Positions 6,880 to 14,557 of a stretch of DNA of 53,090 nucleotides are shown here, in pieces. Source of the DNA: Methanobrevibacter sp. GTDB lineage: Archaea > Methanobacteriota > Methanobacteria > Methanobacteriales > Methanobacteriaceae. Within the stretch, counting starts at the first letter, position 1; each line of letters opens with the position of its first letter. The stretch is from assembly GCA_017652345.1 (NCBI GenBank), contig JAGCBE010000528.1, positions 1 to 53,090 of the forward strand, given 5' to 3'. Under the pieces are notes generated by a model. That model was not told the DNA's origin, did not search any database, and was given only the letters and a program-made list of their open reading frames with translations. A program made the translations under genes and the position numbers.

Positions 6880-7624
6880 TATCTTTCTCCAAAACAGACC
6901 CAATAGCATCAGATAATTCTGTATACCCATTCTTTATAGCATCTTCAATATCAATAAGAACCAGTGCATTTTTCTCCATAAGTTTTTGCATTTCTAGACT
7001 TGCACTAGCATAATATTCTGCTATTTTTGCATAATTAAACACGTTATGCCTATTAGAAGCCATCCTCAAGAAATCCTTTTCTTCTTCAGATATATCAGCA
7101 GAATTTATTTCTTCTATCAAGATATCCTTTTTCAGGGAGTTGACAAGTTCATCAATACCAACCTTTTCCCCCTTTATTTCATACTGTGGAATATCTGTTT
7201 TTGTAGTATATGTATCATCTTCTTCATCCAGTTTTGTTGGCAAAGACACCATACCCAACATATCAGTATCTATGTCTAAGTTTTCAAGTTCTTTTAAAAG
7301 CATCTCATCATCAAATTCTGCCCAAGTAGCAATCTGATTATCGGCAATCATATCAGCATACTCTTGAGCTTCATTCTCATAATCTTGGTAGTCTACAGCA
7401 CATTTTTCCCAACCAAGCAACTTTATCGCCTCCAGACGACCATGCCCCTTTACTATAAAACCAGAACGATTACTAACAACAACGGGCGCTCTTTGCCCTT
7501 GGAACTCAATAATTTTAGCCAGCCTTTTAATCTGAGCATTTGGGTGTTTATTATTATTTTTAGGATTAGGAACTAGTTTTTCAATATCAACCAGTTCAGT
7601 ATATGCACATTTTATCTTTTCCAT
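6866..7624 (-). CDS. ParB/Srx-like N-terminal domain protein
   Basis: The start is ATG 7622-7624 behind GGAGGG. Residues about 10-110 form a ParB-type domain (LVPNPKNNNKHPNAQIKRLAKII, then FIVKGHGRLEAIKLLG). The GHGRLEA motif corresponds to the nucleotide-binding/catalytic G-x-R motif. The remaining 140 residues are acidic and helical. In phages such stand-alone ParB-like domains usually precede DNA methylases near terminase genes, as here. They may act as a nuclease or nucleotide hydrolase tied to DNA modification; the exact activity is unknown. Confidence 0.8.
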   Translation of the reverse strand: MEKIKCAYTELVDIEKLVPNPKNNNKHPNAQIKRLAKIIEFQGQRAPVVVSNRSGFIVKGHGRLEAIKLLGWEKCAVDYQDYENEAQEYADMIADNQIATWAEFDDEMLLKELENLDIDTDMLGMVSLPTKLDEEDDTYTTKTDIPQYEIKGEKVGIDELVNSLKKDILIEEINSADISEEEKDFLRMASNRHNVFNYAKIAEYYASASLEMQKLMEKNALVLIDIEDAIKNGYTELSDAIGSVLEKDNGEG

Positions 7625-7651
7625 ATTTCGGTCCCTCCAAAACCAAGAATC

Positions 7652-7681
7652 ATTATAGCATGTTTTTTTAAAAAAAGTCAA
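7652..7681 (-). promoter_or_regulatory. Promoter for the ParB-methylase-glycosyltransferase-terminase run
   Basis: TTGACT (7676-7681), an 18-base spacer made of a T6/A7 block plus CATGC, and TATAAT (7652-7657) precede the GGAGGG site of the ParB-like gene by about 15 bases. The -35 overlaps the end of the ADP-ribosyltransferase frame. Confidence 0.7.
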
Positions 7682-8232
7682 CCACCTATTTTTTCTATTT
7701 GTTCATTATGAAAAGCTATGTATGTAAGCCCTTCTCCCTCATATTTATTCTTATAAACAATACCATCATATCCTTTACTTTCCAAAAAATCCCTCATCAT
7801 TTTATTTGCACTTGAATTATATCCTATATGGTCATCATCTTTATATTTAGACAATAATTGCTGAGCTTCTTCATGGTTAGCAATACCCATATTTTCCAAT
7901 TTTATTATCATTTCTGGTTCTACATTCCAAGAAGCTCTATCTTCCATATAAAGAGGATTTTTTATATGAATAATAGCTTTTTTAATAATTCTATTTTCTC
8001 TAACCCTATTATTCGCCTGTTCTTCTGTCCCAAAATGAAAGCCAATATCACCCATTTGGAAATTAGAAAAATTGTTTTTAGTTGCGTGATAAGCTAAAAT
8101 TCTTCCTTTTTCATCAACATTTTCTGGTTTTGGTATAAATCTACCAGTAACATCATCATGCCATCTTTTGTTTATATCTATTTTTATATCTTCAACCAGC
8201 TCTTTTTGATTGGAAGAACTTAACCCTTTGTA
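7678..8232 (-). CDS. ADP-ribosyltransferase-like domain in the -1 frame after portal
   Basis: The open frame enters from the portal slippery site and runs 184 residues to the stop at 7678. Its motifs fit an ADP-ribosyltransferase fold of the phage polyvalent-protein kind: ILAYHATKNNFSNF, GFHFGTEEQANNR, then IHIKNPLYMED and a closing GYDGIVYKN...YIAFHNEQIEKI. The first ATG (8055) would delete the essential YHAT strand. No ATG, GTG or TTG lies between the upstream in-frame stop (8251-8253) and that point. Translation by -1 frameshifting from portal is therefore the simplest reading. A homopolymer sequencing error joining the two frames is the alternative. Confidence 0.7.
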   Translation of the reverse strand, partial: YKGLSSSNQKELVEDIKIDINKRWHDDVTGRFIPKPENVDEKGRILAYHATKNNFSNFQMGDIGFHFGTEEQANNRVRENRIIKKAIIHIKNPLYMEDRASWNVEPEMIIKLENMGIANHEEAQQLLSKYKDDDHIGYNSSANKMMRDFLESKGYDGIVYKNKYEGEGLTYIAFHNEQIEKIGG

Positions 8233-10115
8233 AAAAAACCCCTTACCTTTTCAATAAAAGTTGGCTTTTTATCATTCGTGGTTTTCCCCTTTTGTTTACT
8301 TAAAATTTTTTCCCAATAAAGAGTATCAATCCATACTTGTTGATATTTTGCACCTTCTTCAGGAGTTAGTTCACGATTCCTAGTAATATCGCGAAACCTC
8401 TCAAATTCTTTTAAATCTCTCCGATAATCTTCTTCTGTATATTCCTTTTTACTACCAATTATTCCTTCCTCTTTCTTTGATTCTTCATTTGGCTTTTCGG
8501 AAATATACTTTTTAGATTCCTCTTGAACCTCTTTTATAAACTTTTCAGCAGCTTCCCTTTTGCTTTGCCCTTTAAATATAGGTATATGATTACCCTTGAT
8601 AGTAATCCAATCTTCTGGTTCTTCATCCATAGCCATATCAGCCGCAATTCTATCTTCTTCGTCTGTTTCTACTTTTTCATCATCTTTTAATGGTTCTTCT
8701 GGCATTTCTGGGACATCATCAATATCAATCATAGAATAGCCACTATTCTTATCCATAGATAAGCGTTGACGGACTTCCTCTTGGCTAATAACACCAGCAG
8801 CAAGATAGATATTATCTCTATCGGCTTGTAATTTATTTAAGTTAGCCCGTTCAGATTCATCCATTTCAACCAAAGACGGGAACTTAAATCCAAGAGCTTC
8901 ATTTATATCATAACCAAGGTCTAATTGAAATATCTTTAAAACAGTTTCCATCGGTTGGGTTAAGACCTTTTCTTTTTGGCTTAAAATAAAGTCATAGAAA
9001 GAACGCATTTGTTCAACGCTAGAAGCATTTAATCCACCTTCCCCTTCCCCTAGATACTTGATTTTGGGAATACGCCATACGGCTGTCAATAAGTTCAATG
9101 ACATTTCAACAATTTCACGAACTCCACCCAATGGTGTATTGATTTGAACCATATCTTCAGTTTCTTTATCTAATAACATTACACCAGTATTATGTTTCAT
9201 TTTGTTAAATAGTTTGGCTCGGTTGGTCAAATCCCCAAGCGACTTCCCTTGTAATTCCTGTGCCATATTTGTTTTCCAACAGGTTAAGCTAAACTTGTTC
9301 AATAATTCTTGTGCAGATTCACGATTGGCAACAAATTGAGCAACATAATCCAGAGCCAACTGGGCACGTGGAATACCAAAGAAGTTGTATGCAGGTTTCA
9401 ATAATAATGGGGCTTCATTACTGGCAATATAAATAAACCGACTTGCGTGATATCTACGCCCTAGCACATACCAATACTCTGGCTTAAAATAATCTTTGCT
9501 TGTTGGGTCAGATGTATTATAAGAGCCGGGATATATATTTATTGGCTCAATTACCTTAAAACCACGAAACGTACCCTTCTTAAATGTTTCTTTTTTTAAT
9601 ACCAATGGTTCAGCCGCTTCTTCATCATCTAAATCACCGACATCTATATAAATTAAACATCCACCAAAATTCCCATCCTTAATCAATGCATCATTGAATG
9701 TTTCCTTTAACTTATACTTCGCCGCCTGACTTTCCATATCTGTAATTAGCTTTTCTTTCTTTTCAGCTTCATTCCCATCATCGTCATCATAGGTAAATTC
9801 CACAAACTTACGGGTCATTTCATCAGCAATTGTTTCCACTCCAGCACGAATCAATGCTTCTTGGGAAATATTAGAAAGCATGGCATAACCCAAGAACTTT
9901 GGCATAGCCATATAGCTTAATTCATCTTGAATCCCTGACAAAACATTCTTAATGCAAGAATCCATAGCCATAACACGCTTTGCTTCTTTTGAATTGGCTT
10001 TTGGTCTGCCAAGTGTTATTGGTGGCATATAGTTATCTTCCCTTGAATTTTTATAATCAGCCGCCTTTACTAATAACGGTCTTGTATCAGGTGCATTAAA
10101 ATCTTTTACTTTCAT
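8220..10115 (-). CDS. Portal protein, DUF1073 family
   Basis: The 631-residue protein forms the dodecameric DNA gate at the capsid vertex. The family signature region includes LGEGEGGLNASSVEQMRSFYDFILSQ. The C-terminal 150 residues are charged and include DWITIKGNHIPIFKGQSK, a motif I know from phage proteins just before effector-type domains. The reading frame ends with VRGFFTKG, where T TTT TTT could shift ribosomes by -1 into the ADP-ribosyltransferase-like frame. That would give an 812-residue fusion. It follows a ferritin-like gene in a unit starting at the 10.57-kb promoter. Confidence 0.9.
   Translation of the reverse strand: MKVKDFNAPDTRPLLVKAADYKNSREDNYMPPITLGRPKANSKEAKRVMAMDSCIKNVLSGIQDELSYMAMPKFLGYAMLSNISQEALIRAGVETIADEMTRKFVEFTYDDDDGNEAEKKEKLITDMESQAAKYKLKETFNDALIKDGNFGGCLIYIDVGDLDDEEAAEPLVLKKETFKKGTFRGFKVIEPINIYPGSYNTSDPTSKDYFKPEYWYVLGRRYHASRFIYIASNEAPLLLKPAYNFFGIPRAQLALDYVAQFVANRESAQELLNKFSLTCWKTNMAQELQGKSLGDLTNRAKLFNKMKHNTGVMLLDKETEDMVQINTPLGGVREIVEMSLNLLTAVWRIPKIKYLGEGEGGLNASSVEQMRSFYDFILSQKEKVLTQPMETVLKIFQLDLGYDINEALGFKFPSLVEMDESERANLNKLQADRDNIYLAAGVISQEEVRQRLSMDKNSGYSMIDIDDVPEMPEEPLKDDEKVETDEEDRIAADMAMDEEPEDWITIKGNHIPIFKGQSKREAAEKFIKEVQEESKKYISEKPNEESKKEEGIIGSKKEYTEEDYRRDLKEFERFRDITRNRELTPEEGAKYQQVWIDTLYWEKILSKQKGKTTNDKKPTFIEKVRGFFTKG
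8232..8238 (-). promoter_or_regulatory. Putative -1 ribosomal frameshift site T TTT TTT at portal 3' end
   Basis: In portal frame the codons are GGT TTT TTT ACA, so the X XXY YYZ heptamer T TTT TTT lies four codons before the portal stop. After a -1 slip the next codon is TAC, opening the ADP-ribosyltransferase-like frame. No stimulatory structure was computed. Confidence 0.6.
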
Positions 10116-10124
10116 TGAATCCCC

Positions 10125-10535
10125 TTATTTTAATCTACGGACAATAAATCCGTGTTTCTTTTGTAAATCTGAACATATACGACCGAGCAAATCATTATCC
10201 CCACCCGTCAAGTCTTTATCTTCTTCTAAAATCATTTCTATATCTGTAATGCAAGCCATAATAATTGAATCCAGATGGCCAAAATCCAACCTGATATCAC
10301 CACTTGCATCGTTTACTTCTTCTGCCGCATAAATCAACAAATCTTTTTGACTAGGGGCTTCTTCTTCTTTTCCAAGAAAATAGTTTTCTTGAATTTCATC
10401 TATCAAATCTTCAATGCCATCATAAATTCTATCTGCTAAAAGATGGTCGCTGTAAAATTCAAAGCCCTTTGCTCTATAATGTATTTCCTTTGCCTGTCTT
10501 TGAATGGCAATAAGATGGTATAAAATTTTGAACAT
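10125..10535 (-). CDS. Ferritin/Dps-like four-helix protein
   Basis: The 136-residue protein is almost all helical. The N-terminal pattern (LIAIQRQAKEIHYRAKG, FYSDHLLADRIYDGIEDLIDEI) resembles Dps/ferritin-like helices, where His, Asp and Glu spaced this way bind iron. The second half matches the usual helical pair (DLLIYAAEEVNDASG, LDSIIMACITDIEMILEE). The strong AAGGAGG site follows a perfect promoter. If correct, it may protect DNA or bind iron. I rank this as plausible rather than certain because some ligands cannot be aligned by eye. Confidence 0.5.
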   Translation of the reverse strand: MFKILYHLIAIQRQAKEIHYRAKGFEFYSDHLLADRIYDGIEDLIDEIQENYFLGKEEEAPSQKDLLIYAAEEVNDASGDIRLDFGHLDSIIMACITDIEMILEEDKDLTGGDNDLLGRICSDLQKKHGFIVRRLK

Positions 10536-10562
10536 AAGATAACCTCCTTATAGATTGTTTTA

Positions 10563-10591
10563 ATTATACAGGATTCTTATCGTTATGTCAA
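10563..10591 (-). promoter_or_regulatory. Perfect sigma70 promoter of the ferritin-like/portal unit
   Basis: TTGACA (10586-10591), 17 bases and TATAAT (10563-10568) match the consensus at all twelve positions. It lies about 28 bases upstream of the ferritin-like start codon. Confidence 0.85.
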
Positions 10592-10595
10592 ATAT

Positions 10596-10840
10596 CTATT
10601 TCTCTTTCTTTTTTAAATTACATCTTAAAACTTGAATGGCTTGCACGCTTCTTTTTAAATATTTTGCCAATTCAATGTCTGACATCTTATGAGCCAAAAC
10701 CATTCTATATTCTTTGATTGTGTAGTATCGTCTTTTTTTATGGAATATTTCCTGCCCCTTTCATAGTTATTTTTTCTTATCCGATTGCGATACTCATTAC
10801 GCTTCTTGATGTCTTTGTAATATCTTAAACTTGACGGCAT
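10596..10840 (-). CDS. Small basic helix-turn-helix-type protein spanning an A7 frameshift site
   Basis: ATG 10838-10840 opens a basic frame (RYYKDIKKRNEYRNRIRKNN). It reaches AAAAAAA at 10733-10739 and then turns to nonsense, ending at 10655. A -1 shift there continues into RRYYTIKEYRMVLAHKMSDIELAKYLKRSVQAIQ and stops at 10596. The second part is a typical small phage SANT/helix-turn-helix-like motif (ELAKYLKRSVQAI). In the first frame the codons are ATA AAA AAA GAC, so A AAA AAA is a legal -1 heptamer. It could be programmed frameshifting, a recent inactivating indel or a sequencing error. Confidence 0.5.
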
Positions 10841-10850
10841 TTCACTTCTT

Positions 10851-11060
10851 TCATTTTACACCCCATTTTTGAAGATATGGCTTACCATACTCATAGAAAC
10901 AGTACTGTTTAATGATATTATTAGCTTCATCAATCTGTTTTTGTAATTTCTTTATCTTTTCTTCATAATGAGCGACAGCACATCGTGGACAATATCCATC
11001 CTCATTGAATACAGAAAGAAACCCCCATTCTTCTCTACCACATTCTTTGCATTTTTTCAT
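10851..11060 (-). CDS. Zinc-ribbon plus coiled-coil small protein ending in KWGVK
   Basis: The start is ATG 11058-11060, in a 4-base ATGA overlap with the upstream gene. The N-terminus has CKEC...CPRC (two Cys pairs about 20 residues apart, zinc-binding). A coiled-coil follows (KIKKLQKQIDEANNIIKQY) and the tail is YLQKWGVK. The coiled-coil and tail are shared with two neighbours (11057-11656 and 12156-12524), so this is a small paralogous family. Function is unknown. Confidence 0.6.
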   Translation of the reverse strand: MKKCKECGREEWGFLSVFNEDGYCPRCAVAHYEEKIKKLQKQIDEANNIIKQYCFYEYGKPYLQKWGVK

Positions 11061-11656
11061 TTCACACCCCACTTTTCAAGATAGCTTCCAGTCTGCATTG
11101 TAATTCCATCAACTTTTCTTCTATCCTCATAAACCAGTTGACTTAAATCAATGTTTCCAGACACTCTATTCGTTGTTTTAATAACCTCATTAGCTTCTTT
11201 CCTTTGCGACTTCAATTCATTTATCAGCCGACCACGCCTAGCTAATTCTTCCTTCAATCCCTTTATATCATCAATAAGTTCATTTATGTGTTCTTTTCGA
11301 GCTTCCGTCTTTTGGTTATCACAAATCCTACGCCTTTTTAACTTTTTTATAATAATCTCTTGGTCTTCTATTGTTTTACCAGCTTCTTCCAGTTGTTCCT
11401 GCAATTGTTTTATCGTTTTATTTTGCTCGTGTATTTCTTCTTCATCTGGTGAAAGGACATCTTCTTCATCAACCTTCCAAGCCATCCTATATGCTTTCCC
11501 ATCCTCTATACGAAAATACATATCTCTTTCGTTTGGATTATTGCTATTTGCTTTCATAAACAAAGACAAATGCCCATACAATTCGTTGCCTTCATCATCT
11601 CTAAAGCAACATAACTTACCATAGTCTTCACTTCCTTTTATTTGAATGTCGTTCAT
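11057..11656 (-). CDS. Coiled-coil protein ending in KWGVK (199 aa)
   Basis: A beta-rich N-terminal part (GNELYGHLSLFMKAN, MYFRIEDGKAYRMAW) is followed by about 100 residues of heptad-repeat coiled-coil (KQLQEQLEEAGKTIEDQEII and onward). The last residues are YLEKWGVK. Both ends overlap neighbours by 4 bases. It is paralogous to 10851-11060 and 12156-12524 in coiled-coil and tail. The role is unknown. Confidence 0.6.
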   Translation of the reverse strand: MNDIQIKGSEDYGKLCCFRDDEGNELYGHLSLFMKANSNNPNERDMYFRIEDGKAYRMAWKVDEEDVLSPDEEEIHEQNKTIKQLQEQLEEAGKTIEDQEIIIKKLKRRRICDNQKTEARKEHINELIDDIKGLKEELARRGRLINELKSQRKEANEVIKTTNRVSGNIDLSQLVYEDRRKVDGITMQTGSYLEKWGVK

Positions 11657-11901
11657 TTCCCATCCCTTAATACTTCTGTTAGTTTTTCATCAAGTGCTTT
11701 TGCTGTTTCGCACATCTGGTTAAACGCATCATGGTTACGCTTGTTTTGAGCATCCATAATAGCTAACCGCCTTTTGTATTCCTCTATTTCTATAAGAGCA
11801 TTACATAGCTTAGCATATAAGTCAACATTATCTTTAATTCTTATTTCTAATTCTTGTTCTAAATCTCTCATTTCGCATTGTAATTTTAACCAATCACCCA
11901 T
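11653..11901 (-). CDS. Small coiled-coil protein (82 aa)
   Basis: This heptad-patterned protein contains RIKDNVDLYAKLCNALIEIEE. That block recurs in the protein at 16968-17210 (RVDDNASIYAMLCNALMRLQE), so the two genes are paralogues five kilobases apart. There is no catalytic motif. It overlaps the next gene by 4 bases. Confidence 0.6.
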   Translation of the reverse strand: MGDWLKLQCEMRDLEQELEIRIKDNVDLYAKLCNALIEIEEYKRRLAIMDAQNKRNHDAFNQMCETAKALDEKLTEVLRDGK

Positions 11902-11905
11902 ATTA

Positions 11906-11995
11906 TTAATCCTTTATTCCTAAGTGTTTTTTAATAAGTTCTAAGTCGCAGTTAATAGATATTGAATCCCTGACAATGTATAAAACATCAATCAT
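11906..11995 (-). CDS. 29-aa peptide
   Basis: ATG 11993-11995 overlaps the TGA of the upstream membrane-protein gene (ATGA) and opens 29 codons ending IKKHLGIKD. The coupling to its neighbour supports translation. It may be a small helical peptide; function is unknown. Confidence 0.45.
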   Translation of the reverse strand: MIDVLYIVRDSISINCDLELIKKHLGIKD

Positions 11996-12159
11996 TTATT
12001 AAATATCCTTTTATCTACAAAGTAAAACACACACCCACCAATAAGATTAGCCAGAATAGTAGCCATAAGCTCTCCTGTGCAAAACATTAAGAACGTTAGG
12101 CAAGCCCATAGGATAGGTGTAGATAGTTGCCAACGAAGTAAGTATAGTATGAATCTCAT
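11992..12159 (-). CDS. 55-aa conserved-type membrane protein
   Basis: ATG 12157-12159 overlaps the stop of the upstream gene. The product starts [16 protein letters not shown] and has two hydrophobic segments, the second being ATILANLIGGCVFYFVDK. This pattern (RWQLSTPIL, then ANLIGG.FW.D) is familiar from short two-helix membrane proteins of phages and proteobacteria, whose function is not known to me. Confidence 0.65.
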   Translation of the reverse strand: MRFILYLLRWQLSTPILWACLTFLMFCTGELMATILANLIGGCVFYFVDKRIFNK

Positions 12160-12524
12160 TTCACACCCCACTTTTTAAGATATTTCTTTGCTGGTCTTGG
12201 GTCATATACATATTCTTGCATCCCAGATGTCATACCAAAGAATGGGTCAAGAAAGTTTATTGTCCCAGTAGCAACAGAAATCCTATATGTGCCATCTTTT
12301 TGTTTATGTCCAACGGTTGTTTCAGCATAAAACTTTACTACTTCACGAGCTTCTTTTAGTTGTTCCTGTAAGCGTTTAACTTCAAAATAATCTGGGACAT
12401 ATCCATATACTTTACCCTTTGGAGAAACCAGTTCTTTAACTCCATTTACATTACACCAATGTACTCTTTCTATTCCATTGTCTGTATAAACCAAGTAATT
12501 TTCAACAAGTTCTTCTATTTTCAT
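12156..12524 (-). CDS. Coiled-coil protein ending in KWGVK (122 aa)
   Basis: A beta-type N-terminus ([20 protein letters not shown]) leads to a coiled-coil ([20 protein letters not shown]), then a variable part and the tail [10 protein letters not shown]. It is the third member of the coiled-coil/KWGVK family in this cluster. The start overlaps the upstream nuclease gene by 4 bases, and the stop overlaps the following membrane-protein gene. Confidence 0.6.
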   Translation of the reverse strand: MKIEELVENYLVYTDNGIERVHWCNVNGVKELVSPKGKVYGYVPDYFEVKRLQEQLKEAREVVKFYAETTVGHKQKDGTYRISVATGTINFLDPFFGMTSGMQEYVYDPRPAKKYLKKWGVK

Positions 12525-13426
12525 TTTACACCTTCCATTTCTTTTAGGGCTTTCTGTGCAGGCTTAAATCCATCTTTACCAAACATTCCATTTTCACAGC
12601 ATCTCACAAGGTCGTTTTGGTAAACCATATCATTCCAATCCGAACAATCACACCAATTTCCTTCTTCTGCATAGTCTTTCAACGCCTTTGTGGCAATTTC
12701 AAGTTTCTTTTCCATTATGTTGTTTTTCTTGATTTCATCACAAAGTTCGTTGTATTGTTTTGTGTTTTGCTCATTGAGTATGTGTATTTTTTGCACCGAC
12801 TCATTATGAGCCATTTCCAACGCCTCGTTATCAAGCTCAAGACGTTCAATCTTTTGGCTCATCTCTTTAACTGCATCATAGCTAGGAAGAAATCCCAACC
12901 CGTCTGACTCATAAAATTTAATACCAAGAACATTAAGCAGGTTGATAGCAGAAACTTTGACTTCCATCAGCTCATCGTAAGAGTTCGCTTCAACAAATTT
13001 TCTCAAACATCTATCTAACTTGTGCCTATCTATTCTTTTTTGTTTTGTGCTTTTTTGTTTATATGGCATAGTAAGACATAGATGTTTTCTATTTTCTTCT
13101 TTTGTACACCACTCAAGATTTTCTACCCGATTGTCATTTTTTATTCCGTTCTTGTGATTAACTTCTGGCTTGTTATATGGATTTGGAATAAAAGCCAAAG
13201 CCACAAGTCTATGTGCCTTATATCCTTTACCCCTTATTCTCATTACAACATATCCATAAGAATCAACCTGACCACGAATCAGTTGCCCTTTGTGCTTAAC
13301 AGCAACGCCATTTCTATCTATAATCCTATCAATACTTCTAATATTCCCTTTATTTGAAACCTCATAATCGCCATTAAGAGCTTCTACTGGTTTCCATATT
13401 TCTTGTTCAGTTAGTGTCTTTGTCAT
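12521..13426 (-). CDS. NUMOD4-HNH endonuclease fused to an orphan coiled-coil domain
   Basis: Residues about 9-33 match NUMOD4 ([22 protein letters not shown]). Residues about 70-115 form an HNH core ([33 protein letters not shown]). The remaining 180 residues are a coiled-coil followed by a Cys-rich C-terminus (WCDCSDWND..., [15 protein letters not shown]) like the other small proteins in this cluster. It looks like a homing endonuclease that inserted into, and fused with, a resident gene. The start overlaps the upstream gene by ATGA. Confidence 0.85.
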   Translation of the reverse strand: MTKTLTEQEIWKPVEALNGDYEVSNKGNIRSIDRIIDRNGVAVKHKGQLIRGQVDSYGYVVMRIRGKGYKAHRLVALAFIPNPYNKPEVNHKNGIKNDNRVENLEWCTKEENRKHLCLTMPYKQKSTKQKRIDRHKLDRCLRKFVEANSYDELMEVKVSAINLLNVLGIKFYESDGLGFLPSYDAVKEMSQKIERLELDNEALEMAHNESVQKIHILNEQNTKQYNELCDEIKKNNIMEKKLEIATKALKDYAEEGNWCDCSDWNDMVYQNDLVRCCENGMFGKDGFKPAQKALKEMEGVK

Positions 13427-13617
13427 ACTTTACCCTCCTCAATATTTGCTTGTTGAATCACGTTTGTTGTTTTCCAAATCATACTGTTTAGGTGTTTATC
13501 CCAATAGTCCTTACGACCATAACGCCACCCTTCTCTTTTACATTCTTCAAGAATTATATTTAAGTCTTGCAATTCTGAACGTGTTAATAATAAGCGATAT
13601 TCTAGTGCCTTTGTCAT
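13423..13617 (-). CDS. Small hypothetical protein (64 aa)
   Basis: A helical 64-residue protein ([28 protein letters not shown]). It is flanked by 4-base overlaps on both sides. No family is recognised. Confidence 0.6.
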   Translation of the reverse strand: MTKALEYRLLLTRSELQDLNIILEECKREGWRYGRKDYWDKHLNSMIWKTTNVIQQANIEEGKV

Positions 13618-13781
13618 TTGTTTTCTCCTAAAAGTTCTTTAATCATTTTAACTGTGCTGTTAATATACTCAGACAAAGCTATTTTAAGTTCTGGACCGGG
13701 GTTATTGATACAAAACATTGCAGAAGACTTAAGCAAGCATATTAAAGCTTCAAACAATACTTTTTTTTCTGTCTTTGTCAT
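13614..13781 (-). CDS. Small hypothetical protein (55 aa)
   Basis: The start was chosen at MTKTEKKVLF (ATG 13779-13781) because GGGAGGAAGA sits directly upstream; a longer reading would cover the upstream gene. The product is helical with a conserved-looking NNPGPEL segment. Function is unknown. Confidence 0.55.
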   Translation of the reverse strand: MTKTEKKVLFEALICLLKSSAMFCINNPGPELKIALSEYINSTVKMIKELLGENK

Positions 13782-13881
13782 TCTTCCTCCCATACCATAT
13801 TTTAAATCCAACAAGATAACCAATAAGAAAACCCCATAAAAAAAGACATAATCCGTATGCCACAGTATCAGAATAACTCAT
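13750..13881 (-). CDS. 43-aa single-pass membrane protein
   Basis: ATG 13879-13881 behind AAAGGAGGAAGA opens 43 codons. Residues 8-27 form one strongly hydrophobic helix with small-residue motifs (LIGYLVG), followed by a basic cytoplasmic tail (GRKNDKDRKK). The 3' end overlaps the next gene by 32 bases, in a different frame. Confidence 0.5.
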   Translation of the reverse strand: MSYSDTVAYGLCLFLWGFLIGYLVGFKIWYGRKNDKDRKKSIV

Positions 13882-13891
13882 TCTTCCTCCT

Positions 13892-14128
13892 TTAACAACA
13901 TAATGCAAATATGCACCAAAGTCCTATAATCAAAAATGTAGCACAAAGCCACGCAAAAATCTTTGCCAATAAAGAATCTGCTTCAATAGATACAAAAATC
14001 GCAACGCCAATGATTATTGTTGTCAAAAACAGAAACAAGCTACCACAGGCAATCATTTCAAGTGTTGACCCAAACGGTCTAATACTTCCACCACCAGTGT
14101 GAACTGGCATTACTATTGGATACATCAT
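13892..14128 (-). CDS. Two-helix membrane protein (78 aa)
   Basis: After a Gly/Pro-rich start, two long hydrophobic segments are evident (SLFLFLTTIIIGVAIFVSI and FAWLCATFLIIGLWCIFAL). The start overlaps the TGA of the upstream gene and uses its terminal GGAGGAAGA as ribosome site. No known family. Confidence 0.6.
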   Translation of the reverse strand: MMYPIVMPVHTGGGSIRPFGSTLEMIACGSLFLFLTTIIIGVAIFVSIEADSLLAKIFAWLCATFLIIGLWCIFALCC

Positions 14129-14325
14129 TCTTCCTCCTTCATAGGCAACTTTTCAACATATTTTGCTTTCGTTCTCCAAGTCGCTTGACAATGTTCACAA
14201 TGTATTAAAGAATACTTAGAATCGTGATACTTACCTTTTGGATATTGAAAATATGAATAATTACATTTGTAATGCCAAACAATCCATTTTGGATTATTAC
14301 ATTTACATTTTATTCCGCCACTCAT
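14125..14325 (-). CDS. Cys-rich, probably zinc-binding protein (66 aa)
   Basis: The sequence has CKCNNPKW...HYKC near the N-terminus and HCEHCQATW later, suggesting a zinc ribbon. It ends in KEEE, whose codons form the Shine-Dalgarno of the next gene. Role unknown. Confidence 0.6.
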   Translation of the reverse strand: MSGGIKCKCNNPKWIVWHYKCNYSYFQYPKGKYHDSKYSLIHCEHCQATWRTKAKYVEKLPMKEEE

Positions 14326-14549
14326 TCTTCCTCCTTATGTTCAACTTTTATTAGTGAATCTTTCCACGACCCGTCAAAAAACACAATGTCAAAACATTCA
14401 CACAAACAAACCTTTTCGCATACAGAATACCAACTACCCTGATAAAGTACTGGTTTTCTATTGTGCCAAAACCAACGTCCATCAGAATCCATGGCCACCC
14501 AACCCTTTTTCAATAGTGGTAATAAATCATAAATCGTTATCTGTTTCAT
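14322..14549 (-). CDS. Conserved-type phage hypothetical protein (75 aa)
   Basis: The protein reads TIYDLLPLLKKGWVAMDSDGRWFWHNRKP, a Trp-rich beta pattern seen in short phage proteins of unknown role. It ends HKEEE, overlapping the next start codon. Confidence 0.6.
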   Translation of the reverse strand: MKQITIYDLLPLLKKGWVAMDSDGRWFWHNRKPVLYQGSWYSVCEKVCLCECFDIVFFDGSWKDSLIKVEHKEEE

Positions 14550-14557
14550 TTGGACTC

